Below, piece after piece: positions 38,531 to 51,300 of a stretch of DNA of 64,000 nucleotides. A model generated the notes under the pieces. That model was not told the DNA's origin. It saw only the letters and a program-made list of their open reading frames with translations, and did not search any database. The stretch is from Turnera subulata (lineage: Eukaryota > Streptophyta > Magnoliopsida > Malpighiales > Passifloraceae): NCBI GenBank assembly GCA_028386065.3, contig JAKUCV010001511.1, positions 1-64,000 of the forward strand, given 5' to 3'. The translations under genes and the position numbers were made by a program. Positions within the stretch are counted from its first letter, which is position 1. Each line of letters opens with the position of its first letter.

Positions 38531-38781
38531 ATGTGTCAACATTAAGCTTATTTCTGCCACTCATGTCGAAAAAGATCAGAATTATTGATCAATAATTAAA
38601 GTAGTGGCAAACTTTTCCAAAAACAAAACCTCGAAGATTGAAAAGCTTTGGAGTTTACTAACAAATAATGCAAAGTTTTTAATTACCGAAAAATCTTCTG
38701 GATCTTTTTGGAGACAGAAAAAGAGTCCACATTTGAAAAACTGATACCTAGCTGTCTAATCTCAGACTATAAGAAGGGGAG

Positions 38782-39510
38782 GTGCTTGAGACAGGAAGAT
38801 GCAGAAAACTCAACAAGACAAGAAAAATGCCTTCCCTAGCTACTGTTTTCTTTGTTGAGGGTGCCTCTCTAGGAAGAAGGAATAGGTTAGCTTATAGCAT
38901 GGTGAATGAGCAGCAAGAGGAATTACCGAATGATCTGGCGAGAATTCCTCGTTTAGTGTTTGTTGATGAACTTTATTCATCTAGGTTCTTTGTAACTCCT
39001 ATAGAAGAAACATTCTTCCTAGAGGACCAAAGCAATCTAAGGGCTTCTTTTTATGGCTCGGCTAACTCTATTACGTTTTTCATATCTAATAGACTGCAGG
39101 AATTTCTGCTAGAGCCTTTATGTCAAATTTTAAATCAAAGCAGTTATTATCAGGTTTCCATGATGGCTCGGAGCGTCCCAAGGGTGACTGGGTTACCACC
39201 TACGTGGCCTAAGGTACGACTTCTACTATGGAATTGCAGGGGTGTAGCAAGAAGGTCCCAAGATTTTGTGCGTACCTTAAGGGATCTAAAGAATCAGTAC
39301 AAGCCCAACATGGTACTGATTACTGAGACTTTGTGGCAAGCAGGAGAAAATCATGGTGTAATCCCACTCCGTTTTCCTGCAACGAATCGGTTTGAGATAC
39401 CTGGAGAAAACAATATGGGTGGCATGTGGTTCTCCTGGAACGACAGTGTTAGGGTCAACATCAACAACGAGGCTCAAAGTTTTAGAGTCAATGTTGTACC
39501 CAACAGATAA
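38782..39510 (+). CDS. Open frame antisense to the copia element with LINE endonuclease N-terminus
   Basis: 242 codons open from 38782 (probable ATG 38827, MPSLATVFF). The last ~90 residues match the start of plant LINE ORF2: 'RLLLWNCRGVARRSQDF' (metal-binding Asn), 'NMVLITETLWQ' (catalytic Glu) and 'GGMWFSWND'. The first ~130 residues ('FFVEGASLGRRNRLAYSM', 'RLVFVDELYSSRFFV') I do not recognise. The same block is present in the second copia copy (62382-63065), so it was carried within this family. The endonuclease is truncated after about 90 residues, so enzymatic activity is unlikely. Confidence 0.6.
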   Translation: MLETGRCRKLNKTRKMPSLATVFFVEGASLGRRNRLAYSMVNEQQEELPNDLARIPRLVFVDELYSSRFFVTPIEETFFLEDQSNLRASFYGSANSITFFISNRLQEFLLEPLCQILNQSSYYQVSMMARSVPRVTGLPPTWPKVRLLLWNCRGVARRSQDFVRTLRDLKNQYKPNMVLITETLWQAGENHGVIPLRFPATNRFEIPGENNMGGMWFSWNDSVRVNINNEAQSFRVNVVPNR

Positions 39511-41667
39511 ATAATTATTTCAACTTATGTATAAGAACAATTCCTCTTTGTGAATGTTCTCCAGTTATGGATCCATTATGAAATAATAATATGCATGTTT
39601 TCCCTTAGCCTTGCCATTATAATCTCATTCACGGCCACATGCACAATTAATTATACTGTCTTATTCGCTTCAGGGAATAGAGCAGAGTCAATCTGACGGG
39701 ATCCATAATAATTTCTTTTATTACTGTAATTGGGAGTTTCTGTACTTTTCAAGAGTATTTGCTCTTCCAGAGCGTAAATATATGATCTTCTAGATTATAG
39801 TAAAGTATGCGTTCTTCAAGAACATATTCAAACTTATGCTCTTCTGGAGCGTATAAATCTTTTTCTCATTTTTGAGATTGTACATGTTATGTAAAATAGT
39901 TGACATCCACACATATAACTCTCCCTCTTGGATGTCAACTTGCATTGTCTCCAGGACAAATGCCTGAGCCGTTATTCTACAAATGATTACAATAACAGTA
40001 AAGTAAATAAAATAGAATATAACAAATAATAATTAAACAGAACATAAAACAAAAGCTTTCAATAAAAAAAAATGACTTGCGCCTTTAGGGTAAGCAAGAA
40101 CAATCTCCATCTTCTGGTGGTCGTATAACATCTATCTTTTGGTGGCCATATCTTTCTTTAATTTTCCTCAAAGATCTGCGGGATCTTTTGGCATTAAGAC
40201 ATCCAGTCTTTGCTTTATTTTCTCTTTTATTGCGTCTTCCAGACGATTTGCATTTAAATACATTCAATGCCCATAACAAATTTCTTCCGGAAATTCTAAG
40301 GGCCTCCAATATTTGTAACAGTAACATAATTCCAAAATTAAGGAAATAAAAGACTTAAATAAAATAAATAATCATGGGCTTATTGAAGCGCCCCGACCCG
40401 TATTTACCGTATACAGTAAACACGTGTCAGAACTATTCTTATTGATAGAACAGACAGCACATCGCAACCAAATTCTACATGGTAAAATACAGATACAACA
40501 AATATACAACGCATCATCTGTCACCCATACTCGGGGACTATTATTCAATCCACACTCAAGCTTAACATAATAGCACAATTCACAATATCAGCACACTTAT
40601 GACACAGCAGCGGAAGACTTAAAATGCAGATGCAGCGGGGTATGGATCCGGAGTCAGGTGGAGAAGAAAGCAGCAGCCAACGAACATCGTACCTGAACTA
40701 CGATCAACCAAACCTACGGGATGAAACCCCGCAGGCGAGGGGTGAGTCCGAAGTGCTCACCGACGAAGGATAAACAGAAATATATTCAACTGTAATACTT
40801 TCGAAGTAACACAACGATCTCAGTAGAAAGCACATGCATACACAACACAAGAAAACTACTATAAACAACTATCCAAGACCAAAAGAATGCTTAAATATTA
40901 TCTTAATACCAATTTTATCTTCCGGGCCCGTCACTGGACAAGCTAGGGTCGTACCTGGTTATTAACTAATTCTGGATGCCAGGGCCAACCACAATCCGGG
41001 ATCAACATCCCCATATCACAAATCCGGGATCAACATCCCAATATCACAAATCCGAGATCAACATCCCAATATCACAAATCCAGGGTTAACACCCCAATCA
41101 ACCAACCCACCGGCCATGACACCACAGAACTAGTCTCTAACCATCTAGTCGTACCACTATTTCCAAGTGACAATTATATCATCATCTCAAAATCGATTCC
41201 AATTCCTTTACTCTATTTCAATTATCCAACTTTTTCATTATTCCAGATTATTTCACAGAACAACTCGACATCTGACTCATAGCATCAACTAACCACAGCT
41301 TAACAGTTCAGCACAATTCGACATAGCTTTCACAAGTTTAATCATAATCCGACAACAGCATCACCAAATTGCACAACAACCAAATAACAGACAATAATCG
41401 ATTCAGCAGTTCAATTAAACAACAAAGCAAACACAGTACTACAGGCACATATCTAAGGTTATCCATCCTCACTTTAGCCGATATCAAGTTTGGAACTGTC
41501 CAACAAACTCCAAGTCCGGCTCCTCAGGTATCTGCTCGTTATCAACTCCTATATCAAGCAAATAATATGCACATATAAGTGGTATGCAATGTTATGCTAC
41601 TACTGTATTTACGAAAATTAAATACTGACTCGTCTCGGTTACTTCCCCGGGTTATTTCTATTATCGT

Positions 41668-41837
41668 TTTGAAGGCCCTCTCCCCGAGGGACCTACCATA
41701 TTCAGGTATTGTTACATCACATCCCTCAGCCCACACCTCTTGGGTTTAATCCTTTACCATGCTGCAGCACTAGGGATTCGAACTCAGGACGTGATGCTTT
41801 TTATCCCCCTCAAGGAGAGCACCTTCACCAACTCATC
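41668..41837 (-). repeat. tRNA-derived SINE-like segment
   Basis: On the minus strand a box-A-like TGAGTTGGTGAAGG (41835-41822) and a box-B GAGTTCGAATCC (41785-41774) are spaced as in a tRNA head, followed by a ~100-bp body ending in AAAA. It directly abuts the LTR that starts at 41838. Confidence 0.5.
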
Positions 41838-44800
41838 TGTAAGGCCTCGGGATTTTTTTCGTTTTAGGGTTTATAAAAAAATTCCGGATTTCGGTAATGG
41901 AAATAAAAATTAATTTATTTTCCCATTGGATTTATCAATTTTAAGCGGTGATATGTCGTTTTTGAGCTTCGTCAGACCCAAACCGTGTTTCGGGACGAAA
42001 CACGACGTTTATCGTAGTTTTAATCTAAACTACGTCGTTTTGGGTTAAAAAAAAAACCAACAACGCGCGTTGACTGAAGTGGGTTGACCGCGCCTCAGCC
42101 CGAAACGACGTCGTTTCGGGGCTGAGCCGGCCAACCCTAAAACCCTCTTTCCCTTCTCCTCTTTCTTCTCTTCTTCTTCACTTTTGTTTTTTTTTTCCGT
42201 TACTTCTCCACTTTCCGTCGTTGCCTCAACGGCCATGTCTCCCACTACCTCCTTCAACGGTATGATTCTCCACCATCTTCACCTATTTTCTTCTCCTATC
42301 TCTTCCTTTCCCCTTCTTTGAGTTTTACCCCCAAAACCCATCACTCCTTCATCTCCTTTCTCTCTCGCCACCGACACCACCTGCCGTTCTCTTTCTCGTG
42401 TCGCCGTCGCTGGGACACGAAGCCGCCGCCACCACCACGAGTCGCAAAGGATACTGGGACGAGGGTCGGCGTGTGCAGAATCGACGAGGCCACCAGTGAG
42501 TCGTGCCTTCGACTCCTCCGGTAAGCACCGCCTCCTCTATTCCCTTGTCCTCTCTTCGTTTACCCTGTGGTCGGTTCTGACCGGATGTGTGTGTGTGTGT
42601 GTGTCGTGTGCTGCGGCGTTGATGGTGGCTGTGTGGGTTGTGTGTTGTCGCAATTGTGTTGGTGGCCAGCGACTGTTGTGGTTGGGTTAGTGGTTTTTGC
42701 GTGCTCACTCGGGACAGTGGCGGCTACGTGTGGGGGTGGGTGGTGTTGTGACTGGTGATGGCGGGTTGTGTTGTTGTCATGGTGTTGGCGTGTAGTGTCG
42801 GTGATTATCCGGTTGTCCTCGGATCGCAAGCAGGAGGTGAGGTCGGGTCTGTGTAGCCGGTGTGTGTTGGGTCTTGGTTGTGGTGCTCGGGTTGCTACCA
42901 TTCACAGGTCTTGAGTTAGGCAGTGGGCAGCATTTTCCGGGTAAGTCTTTACTTAGCCAAATCTCCATTTCAATTAGTGTTGATGCTTCTGTGAATATGG
43001 AAAAAAAAAATAAGGAATTGATATTCTGTGGGTTGTGTATTGAATTGAGTTTTGGTGTTGGATGATTGTTGGGATGATGACAGTTGCGTGTGGCTTAGTG
43101 AATTTCCGGCGAAGCTGACCGGAATCCGGCGAGCGCGTACTGTTCCGGCGAGGGCTCGGGAATTTTCCGGCGAAGGCTCGGGTTTTGCCAACGGACTATA
43201 TTTCTCGTTTTTACGAGTGTTAAACAGTATTATTCTTGTTTTGTCTCGGTTATGCCATGTATTTAAATTTTTGGAGTTTATTTACCGAAATACATTTATA
43301 TTTATATATTTAGTGAATTGCGGTTTACCGAGAGCGGAGAGTTAGAGTGTGTGGCCGGGAGAACTTACCGACACGAATAGAATTTAGGCCGATTAACCTT
43401 GGGCTCGGGATGGCTTTAGGACGGTTTTAGGAAAAACCGAGCCCAGGCCCAATAATCTCAATTTGAAGCTAGAAGGTTTTAAATGAACTTAAAGTTACGG
43501 ACTTATGACCTAATCACGGATAATTAAATTCACGGACATTAAGAACGGGCTCGAAGCCCAACTTCATAATTGGTAAATATGGACTTAAGGAAGTGGGCCC
43601 GCGGCCCAGAATTTGTGATTTAGGATTTAGTGGGCTTTAGGCCCGAGAATTCGTTAATGGACTTAGACCGATGAACCTTAGATCCCCAATCGTTGGAGTT
43701 ATGGAAGAAGAAAATACCCTCTTGGACTTAGACCCGGAAATCTTATAATTTGATAGTTAGGGTCGGGAGTTACTCGATTAGAGCATATCTTAGCGTACAT
43801 ACACGTTTTTACTCCTAAAATGGGTTTAGTGATTATATCATGTATCGGTATTCAGGCACGGGAGATACCTCGAGAGCTGTAGACTCGGATCGGGAAGAAG
43901 TCATAATCTGCATTTTGAGGTGACATTACAAGTCTTTTTATATATGTTTTGTGAATGCATGTTGGTGTGTTTTGTTTGTTTACTTGCCTTGTTTGCTACA
44001 TGCGATGATTGGAATTGTATACCTGATTGTTCTCACATGCCTAATTTCTATATGAAAAACTGTTATGAAAAACTGCTTTGGTGATAGTGTGTGGTTATGG
44101 GCCGCAGGCCCGGATGAAACAGGGACACATACAATTCACACATCCCTGAAAGACATAATGTATCTCAACGGAAATGTAAAAACGTAATTAAGAATAAAAT
44201 ACTAAATTCTACTGTGTATCGGTTGGTAGCCCCGAGGGAGGGTTGGGTACCCTCGGGTCACTTTATGCTGTTTAGCATGGTATCCCAGGGGATGTAGGTG
44301 CACCCCTGGAAGACTTGCACCGGTTAGGTGTGTCTGAGTGCACCCTCAGGTAGCTAGCGGCCACTCGAGATTTTTCAGTGGTTTTTGGCCTCAGAATCTA
44401 CCCCTTCTGAGGTTCGACATTTGGGTTTCACACCCTGATCTGATCAGAAGCGCTACCGAGACTTGACTCACAGTAGAGGGCCCATAATGATAAAAATAAT
44501 AATTATAACAATTAAAAATATCACATTGAGAACAATAATACAATAAGATGTTTATGTGTTGGTGTGTGATTCGGATTTGCTTGTATGCTGTACTTGTGCT
44601 CGTGAGCTACTCACCCTACGAGCATGACTTCACTTTCATGTATACTTAGACTTTTAATGTTCACTGAGTAGGCGACTCACATAATCGCCACCGTTATTTT
44701 TCAGACTTTAGTTAGCGTGCTGTCTCACTTATACCTTCGACTCGGAGTTCAGACGCAGACACTTCAGCAAGTAGTTGTGCATCATCTCTTGGTTGGATCC

Positions 44801-45147
44801 ATAGGGCCATATGCATGTTATTTTCTACCTCGATTTTTTTTATTATTACTTTCACCTTCCGCTGCATGAGTAATAATTCGAGATGTCATAAATATTTTAC
44901 ATTTATATCGGCAGTTTGCCGGAGTTTAATTTTGTGATATTATTTCGGCGTGATGCCGTGGTGGCTTACGGCTCGATAAGCCGGTTGATCTCATATATTT
45001 TTATGACATCTCGTTGTTAATAAATTTTTATGGGAAATGTTTGTAAGCTGAGGCATTGGTATTCGTATCCCGGGTTTCAAGAGTATTTTGGTAACTTTTT
45101 TTCATTTAAATATTTTATTTTATTAAATTGGGGTACGGGCCTCCACA
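41838..45147 (+). mobile_element. Solo LTR of family B nested in the family A solo LTR
   Basis: Begins TGTAAGGCCTCGGGATTTTT and ends GCCTCCACA. From about 43100 on it matches 190-2214 closely. It is about 3.3 kb without coding sequence. Its 5' part is GC-rich with a TG microsatellite (about 42585-42604). It interrupts the family A LTR between 'ttatttctattatcgt' and 'cgtcataattcacc', which are contiguous in the intact LTR at 22830-22855. ATCGT occurs at 41663-41667 and 45148-45152. Confidence 0.8.
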
Positions 45148-46700
45148 ATCGTCATAATTCACCATTTAATTACATGGGTCGGGAATATTTTACCATAACT
45201 ATATCCGGTTATTATCCCGGTACGTATCTACTTTGATAATACCCTTTCCAATTTATTTCTACAAGTATGTACTTTCCAAAATATTTGTTAAAAACAATTA
45301 TTATTCACCGTCTACATATTCCAAAAATAAATATTTCTCATATGGTATACCATATATTTTTCAAAATTATTAATTACTATTACTATTATTATTATTATTA
45401 TTTCCATGATTATCTCCTCAATTTAATTATTCTACCATTGTTTATCACATTTATATTTTCCTAGAACACTAATTATTCCCAAATTATATCTATTTTATTT
45501 CCAAAATATTACTTACCTAAATTATATCCCTTTTTATTATTTTTCTCCAATTATTTCCTTTTTCCAGAATTTTTAAATCTATTCCAGAAATATATTATCT
45601 CTTTTTTTTTTTCGGACCGGGCTAAGTCCAAGCCCATCCACTACACAGGGCCACACCTAGGCCCGTACAGGAGCCCAGGCGCAGGCCCAGTAACCCCGCC
45701 CAGGTCAACAGCCCAACCAAGGCCCGGTCAATGGCCTGGCTAGACGCGACCCGCGTCCCTGAAACGGGTCAGCCCGACCCTTTTCGTGACCACCCGGGTC
45801 GACACTATGACGGGTTGCTCACCTCGGGTTACAGTCCACGGCGGCGCGGGGCAGACGGTGCAGGCAGACGACGCAGGAGAGGAGGTGGTGACGCGACGGA
45901 GAGGCGTGGCGCGGCGACGTCGTGCTGCAGCCGTGGTGGTCGTTGCAGCAAGGGAGGACAGCGTCGGATCCAAACGAAAAGGCCGACGGGTCCTCGGCTG
46001 TGTCCGGCGCGTCGTGCGGCGAGGGCAGGCGGCGATGGTTCCCTCAAGTCGGCGACCAAGAGGAGGAGGCGTCGGGGTAGGTGGTGAAGCGAGAGGTGGC
46101 TCAGCACTCTTTCACGTGAACAGTAGCGAGGGGAAGGTTGAAGAGGAAGGTGACGGGTTGGCGTGGGTTGTTGCAAAACGGCGTAGTTTTGCAGGTGTAT
46201 AGGTGTTTGTTGTCTCTCTTTTTTTCTTTTCTTGGTTTGATTTAAAGAAGAAGGGAAGTATGGTTGGGCAGTGATTTGCAGAGTGGTGATGGTGCAGATT
46301 ATGGTTGCAGAAGAGAGGAGAGGAAAGGAAATAGGCAGGTTTCACGGGCGTCACAGTGAAGACAGAATCTCACGAGCACACAGGAGAAGGCGGCTGCATT
46401 ATGCAGTCGTGTCCCGTCCGGACCAGAAAATATCAATAATACCCCCTTGATTAATTTCTAGCCCGATAATACGAGGTTAATCTCGATTTTTCTGAAGATT
46501 CCTGGACCCGGAAAATCCCAACTTGGTCCGGAAAATCCGCAGAAAAACCCCGAGCGTGGAACAAAGCTCGGTTTCGGAATCCGATGCACAAATTACCATT
46601 AACTAATTACACAAGATTAATTTTAATGGTAAATAACTTGTAAAATTAAATTTTACGGTGACGGTAAAAACGTAAAAATTACCCGGGCTGTTACACTTAT

Positions 46701-47094
46701 TATTAATTAGCCCATTTAAAAATAAATAAATGCAAATTAAATGTGATGGGCCTTGTATGAGCCTAAGCGAAATATAAATGAAATTAAAGCGAAAAATTAA
46801 ATGCAATGGGCCCTTTAATAGCACAATCATAATTTAAATAAAAACATAAAATATGCTTACTCGATAAATCTTTCAGCAGTAATGTATAATATATCATACT
46901 AATACATGGGCTTTTTAATAGCCCAATCATAATTTAAATAAAAATATAAAATATGCTTACTCGATAAATCTTTCAGCAGTAATATATAGCATAATAATAA
47001 AGAATATATAACATATATAGACAGGATGAAAGTAGTAATAAGAAAAATTTTAGAAATAAATACCTTAATAGAGTAGAGACTCGTGCTGATAACG
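46701..47094 (-). other. Copia 5' leader remnant
   Basis: AT-rich sequence between the solo LTR and the copia 5' LTR, with a direct duplication of about 90 bp ('aaatatgcttactcgataaa' occurs twice, near 46850 and 46945). No coding sequence. Confidence 0.5.
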
Positions 47095-47603
47095 TGTTAT
47101 AAAATTAGGGGAGAAATTCACTTCTTGATGGAATGATACAAGCTTGATCAAGATAATAATCTAACATTGATGGAAGTAATACACCATTAATAGTAATAAT
47201 ACAACTTTGATAATAATAGTAATAATGAAGATTAATAAAATATAGATGAAGGGAGATGGAGAGGAGAGGTGTATGTGTATGAAAATGAAGAGAGTAATCT
47301 TATGGTAAGATGTAAGTATATGAAAGTGAAGGAATGAAGGGGTATTTATAGTTGGAGATGGAGGATAAAAATAAATAAGTATAAATTTAAAAGGATAAAA
47401 TCAAATGGATGTTAGGTAAAGAAAGATGATATTAAGATTGTGACAAATAGAATTATGGAGGATAATTAACCAAAGAGATAATTCCAATTCCAAGTAGAAG
47501 TTTAGTGTATGGGTAAAGTATTTATCGAGGGTAAATTCAGATATGGTAAAAATGAGTTTTACTGAATGGTAACAATGACATTCACCATAATTTATTTATA
47601 ACA
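47095..47603 (-). repeat. Copia 5' LTR
   Basis: Direct repeat of 35080-35585. Followed in sense orientation by ACGTTATCAGCACGAG, the likely tRNA primer site. Confidence 0.92.
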
Positions 47604-47608
47604 TTTTG

Positions 47609-48360
47609 TTCTTTTTTGTCTTTTTTAATTTGAGCTGAATTGACGGCCATGAGTTAAAGTTGAGAGTATTCACCGACAACAGCCGTTATCGTGCGGCGTC
47701 ATTGACTCATTGTCACTGTTGTTATTATTATATTTTCATTTTTTTTGTCGAAAATTGACACTGTTATTTTGTTTTGTAGAGAATCTCTGGGGATTTCATT
47801 TCATTTTCATCACTCGTTTTTTCTGTATTGTTTTTTTTTTTCTAAAAAAAAAAGGAAAAAAAGAGGGAAAGAGGAAATGAATTACAATTACAAAACAAAA
47901 ATAAGGACAGCTGCAGCTGTTTCCTAAAATTTTAACACTGCTTGCTTGCTTGCTTGTGTTGTTACCTGCCTTATCCAACTAACTAACTCTCTTTCTTTCA
48001 TTTCCCATATAGTAGTAGTTCCGGTTCCGGGTGTGGTTTCAAGTTCAACTCCAAAAAAGAAAATTCAACGCTTTTGAATAAAAACAAAATCCCGCAATTT
48101 GGTACCAGAATTTACTCCCTCCTTCCTCCTCCGATCTAAAGCACAGCTAATAACCTTCCCCTACAATCTCTCAACTTCCTTTTCCTCTCCCCCCCACTTT
48201 CCCATTCTAAATTCTAGGGTTTCTGTTCCACAGATCTACTACTCTCCCCCAGCTTACTTATTTGCCTTCCTCCCCCCTATAAATATAATCCTCCCTACTA
48301 CTATGCCTCCTAGTGATTAAGGTCTCTTGTGTTTCTTCTCTCCGCCGCCGCCCCCCGCCA
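47609..48360 (+). promoter_or_regulatory. Promoter and 5' UTR region of the type-B response regulator
   Basis: Non-coding stretch between the copia target duplication and the ATG at 48361. The last 250 bases are C/T-rich, typical of a plant 5' UTR. The copia element sits only about 750 bp upstream of the start codon. Confidence 0.5.
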
Positions 48361-51300
48361 ATGGCCGCTTTGCAGCGAGTGGCGTCCAGTGTGAGCACTA
48401 GCGCCAGCAGCTACTCCTCCGCTAGAGGTGGCGTTGCCGCAGCCGCCGGTGATGTTCCCGTGCCGGAGCAGTTCCCCGCCGGCCTCAGGGTTCTCGTGGT
48501 CGACGATGACACCACTTGCTTGAGAATTCTCGAGCAGATGCTTCGCCGCTGTCTATATCACGGTTAGCCCTCCTCCTCCTCCCCTTTTAATTACTTTATT
48601 AGTTAGTTTAGTTAAAGCTGTTGTTGCTTGCTACTAGAGTTAGTTAATGGGGCTTCTTATTGGATTCGGTTATACCTTGATTAGGTTGGGAATTCTTTCT
48701 TCATTAATAATATTAACAGAAATATTAACTTGATCATCAATTGTAGTTACATTTTTATTTCTTTTGTTGCTTCTCATGATGCTCTTCCTGATTGGTGATA
48801 CGTGAACTGTAGTTCTAGTGAAATTGTGCTCCAATCTAGCTAGATGCTTTGCTGCCCTTTCTGCTAGTCTGAATAAAAGATGGAGATGATTTAATTGCAT
48901 GACCTAGCTTCTCTTCACCACTAAAACAAAAAACGGCTTTCTCTGGAAATCTTAAACTGCCCGTTTTGGTTTTTGTACTTCAAACGTTCAATTTTGTTGT
49001 TCCTACTCTCTCCCGTCTTATGCCCTCTCTTACTTCCTCCTCTTTACTGTCATGTCATGTTATGAAAAAGTTGCAAAATTACGTTTTTGGGATAACGAAA
49101 TGCAACCAAATGATTTCCCGGTGCTTTTGGAAGAGGGAGCTATTCATCCTTAAACTGCAAATCATCAACATACCAAAGTAGTAAGAGGTTGAAGCTTGGA
49201 GGATCTGGTGAGGCTGCTGGGGATGTAAGTTTCAATGGAAAAAGTCAAAAGAGGATTAGTTTGTTTTTAGATAACAAAATTGAACCCATGTTTTGGAGCA
49301 ATTGGTTATGTAGCCATTTTATTCTATGCTGACTTTTAGACCCAACAAAATTTGAATTAATTCTTTTGAAATACATGAAATCTTGTAATTTAATAATTTG
49401 ATGGCAGATGTGTCGAACTATGTCCGTTCTTCATTCCTCCTTTAAACCCTACGGTCCTAATTGATGATAATTATTGATGGAACTGTGTGCATGGTTATTA
49501 TGATTTTTACACACGTTCTTTTTTGACAGGTCAGTTCCATTTAAGCACAGGTTTAGCCTGGCAAACCTATATTTTTGGGTTATTGAACCCGTACCATGAG
49601 GCTTGAGGACTCTGGGCTACAAGCCTTTATTGCTGACTTTTACTGTTCTTAATTCGAAGACTGCCTTCCGAAATTGTTTTAGTTGATTTTCTTCTTATGG
49701 GGTATTTTGGACATCATAATAATAAATATTTTTTAGAAATTCTATTTTGTCTGCTACCTTTCATCCGCATGGACTCTGCGTTCTATTTTGTCTGCCATAC
49801 GCACTAGTAACCTGAGGCTTTTCAAGTGATTGACTGAAGTTTTTACCTTTTCTTTTAATTGGTTGCAGTTACCACTTGTTCTCAGGCGACAGTTGCTTTG
49901 AATATGCTTAGAGAAAGGAAAGGCTTTTTTGATGTGGTACTTAGTGATGTTCATATGCCTGATATGGATGGATTTAAACTTCTTGAACATGTTGGGTTGG
50001 AAATGGACCTTCCGGTTATTAGTGAGTATTATTCATCAACTCTTTTGTGAGTTCATATTTTATGTCCAACTATTTACGTGAAACTTTGGCTTCAGTGATG
50101 TCTGCTGATGGGAGAACTAGTGCAGTAATGAGGGGAATCAAACATGGAGCTTGTGATTATTTAATTAAGCCTATTCGTGAGGAAGAGCTCAAGAATATAT
50201 GGCAACATGTCATTAGGAAAAAGTGGAATGAAAATAAAGATTTTGAACAGTCAGGGAGCTTGGAAGATAATGATCGGCATAAACGAGGAAATGATGACAT
50301 TGAAAATGCTTGTTCAGTAAACGAAGGAACAGAAGGAGCCTTGAAGTGTCAGAAAAGGAGGAGCAGTGTCAAAGAAGAAGATGATGAGCTGGAAAATGAT
50401 GATCCTTCTACATCAAAGAAACCAAGGGTTGTATGGTCTGTGGAGCTTCATCAGCAATTTGTTAGTGCAGTGAACCAGCTTGGAATTGATAGTATGATCT
50501 CTAATGATGTGCCTTTACGATTAATGTTTTCATTTAGGTCGTGGTTCCAGTGTTCAAATGATTGGTGTCGTGTCAGAAGAAAGCTTTGTGAATTTCCATT
50601 ATATCTTTCTCTTGATTGCAAATTTTTGCGCCATTTTTCAGAGGCTGTGCCTAAAAGAATTCTTGAATTGATGAGCGTACCTGGTCTAACACGAGAGAAT
50701 GTTGCAAGCCATTTGCAGGTTTGGTTCTGTCCAACATTTTTGGGTTCTTTTTCATTATTTACTTCATCTGAAACCAAAAATAGTATGGCAACAAAAGGAT
50801 ACCTGTTCAATTGTATGATAAAATATTACCCAGTCTAGGTAGGCTTTTATGATGTTTGTAATCATATATAGTTTGTGACCACATGATAAATGCAATAATT
50901 TGGGTAGTTTTGTGAATCATATCTTGTTCGTGTCTTTTTATCACGGGGCTGATTTATGTTATTTCAATAAAAGTTGGATGGTTTATCTGTAAGACTAGGT
51001 GCCTTAATCTATTTATCATGGTTTCGTTTTCGTTAGATTGATGTGAGAATTGAGTTGCATAGTGTGTTAACTCTTTCTCCAGAGACAGAATTTCCATTGT
51101 CATTGGTTAAGTAGCTGGAATAACGTGCATTGCATTATTTTAGCAGGCTCAAGCTTTAATTTTTTCGCACAAAGAGCTTGTACATGCCACCAAGTCACAG
51201 AGTAACCATGCACTGAATATTTTATAGGCTAGGTGAGGGAAGTGAAGCGTGGAGCGATTCCAAAAGGCAAAACAGCACAAACTTGAAATGTTTTATAGGA

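Larger units (their letters stand above)
40384..46695 (-). mobile_element. Solo LTR of the Ty3 family A, containing a nested LTR
   Basis: Starts TGAAGCGCCCCGA (40384) and ends CCCGGGCTGTTACA (46695), the same termini as the LTRs of the element at 15354-24332. It is flanked by the exact duplication CTTAT (40379-40383 and 46696-46700). No gag-pol is present, so this is a solo LTR left by LTR-LTR recombination, inserted in the copia element. Removing the nested insert leaves about 2.8 kb, matching the 2.7-kb LTR. A tandem array of four ~28-bp units (atcacaaatccgggatcaac) lies at 40991-41098. Confidence 0.9.
35080..47603 (-). mobile_element. Ty1/copia retrotransposon, complete but decayed, split by a solo LTR
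   Basis: LTRs of about 506 bp (35080-35585) and 509 bp (47095-47603), both starting TGTTATAAAATT and ending TTTATAACA, are flanked by the 5-bp duplication TTTTG (35075-35079 and 47604-47608). The sense strand is minus. A polypurine tract TCAAGGGGAAG precedes the left (3') LTR, and ACGTTATCAGCACGAG follows the right (5') LTR as the likely primer site. Without the 6.3-kb nested LTR the element is about 6.2 kb. Its pol is full of stops. Confidence 0.92.

Noticed and set aside
40991..41098. CRISPR-like array
   Set aside because: Four adjacent ~28-bp tandem copies without unique spacers, inside an LTR; a simple tandem repeat.
42045..43065. Multiple frames around the TG repeat, considered as a small gene
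   Set aside because: All lie in the family B LTR, run on both strands, and owe their length to biased composition.
45731..46202. Arg-rich frames of 115-138 codons
   Set aside because: Same GC-rich LTR block in the solo LTR; frame and sequence are not conserved with the 23-kb copy as a protein.
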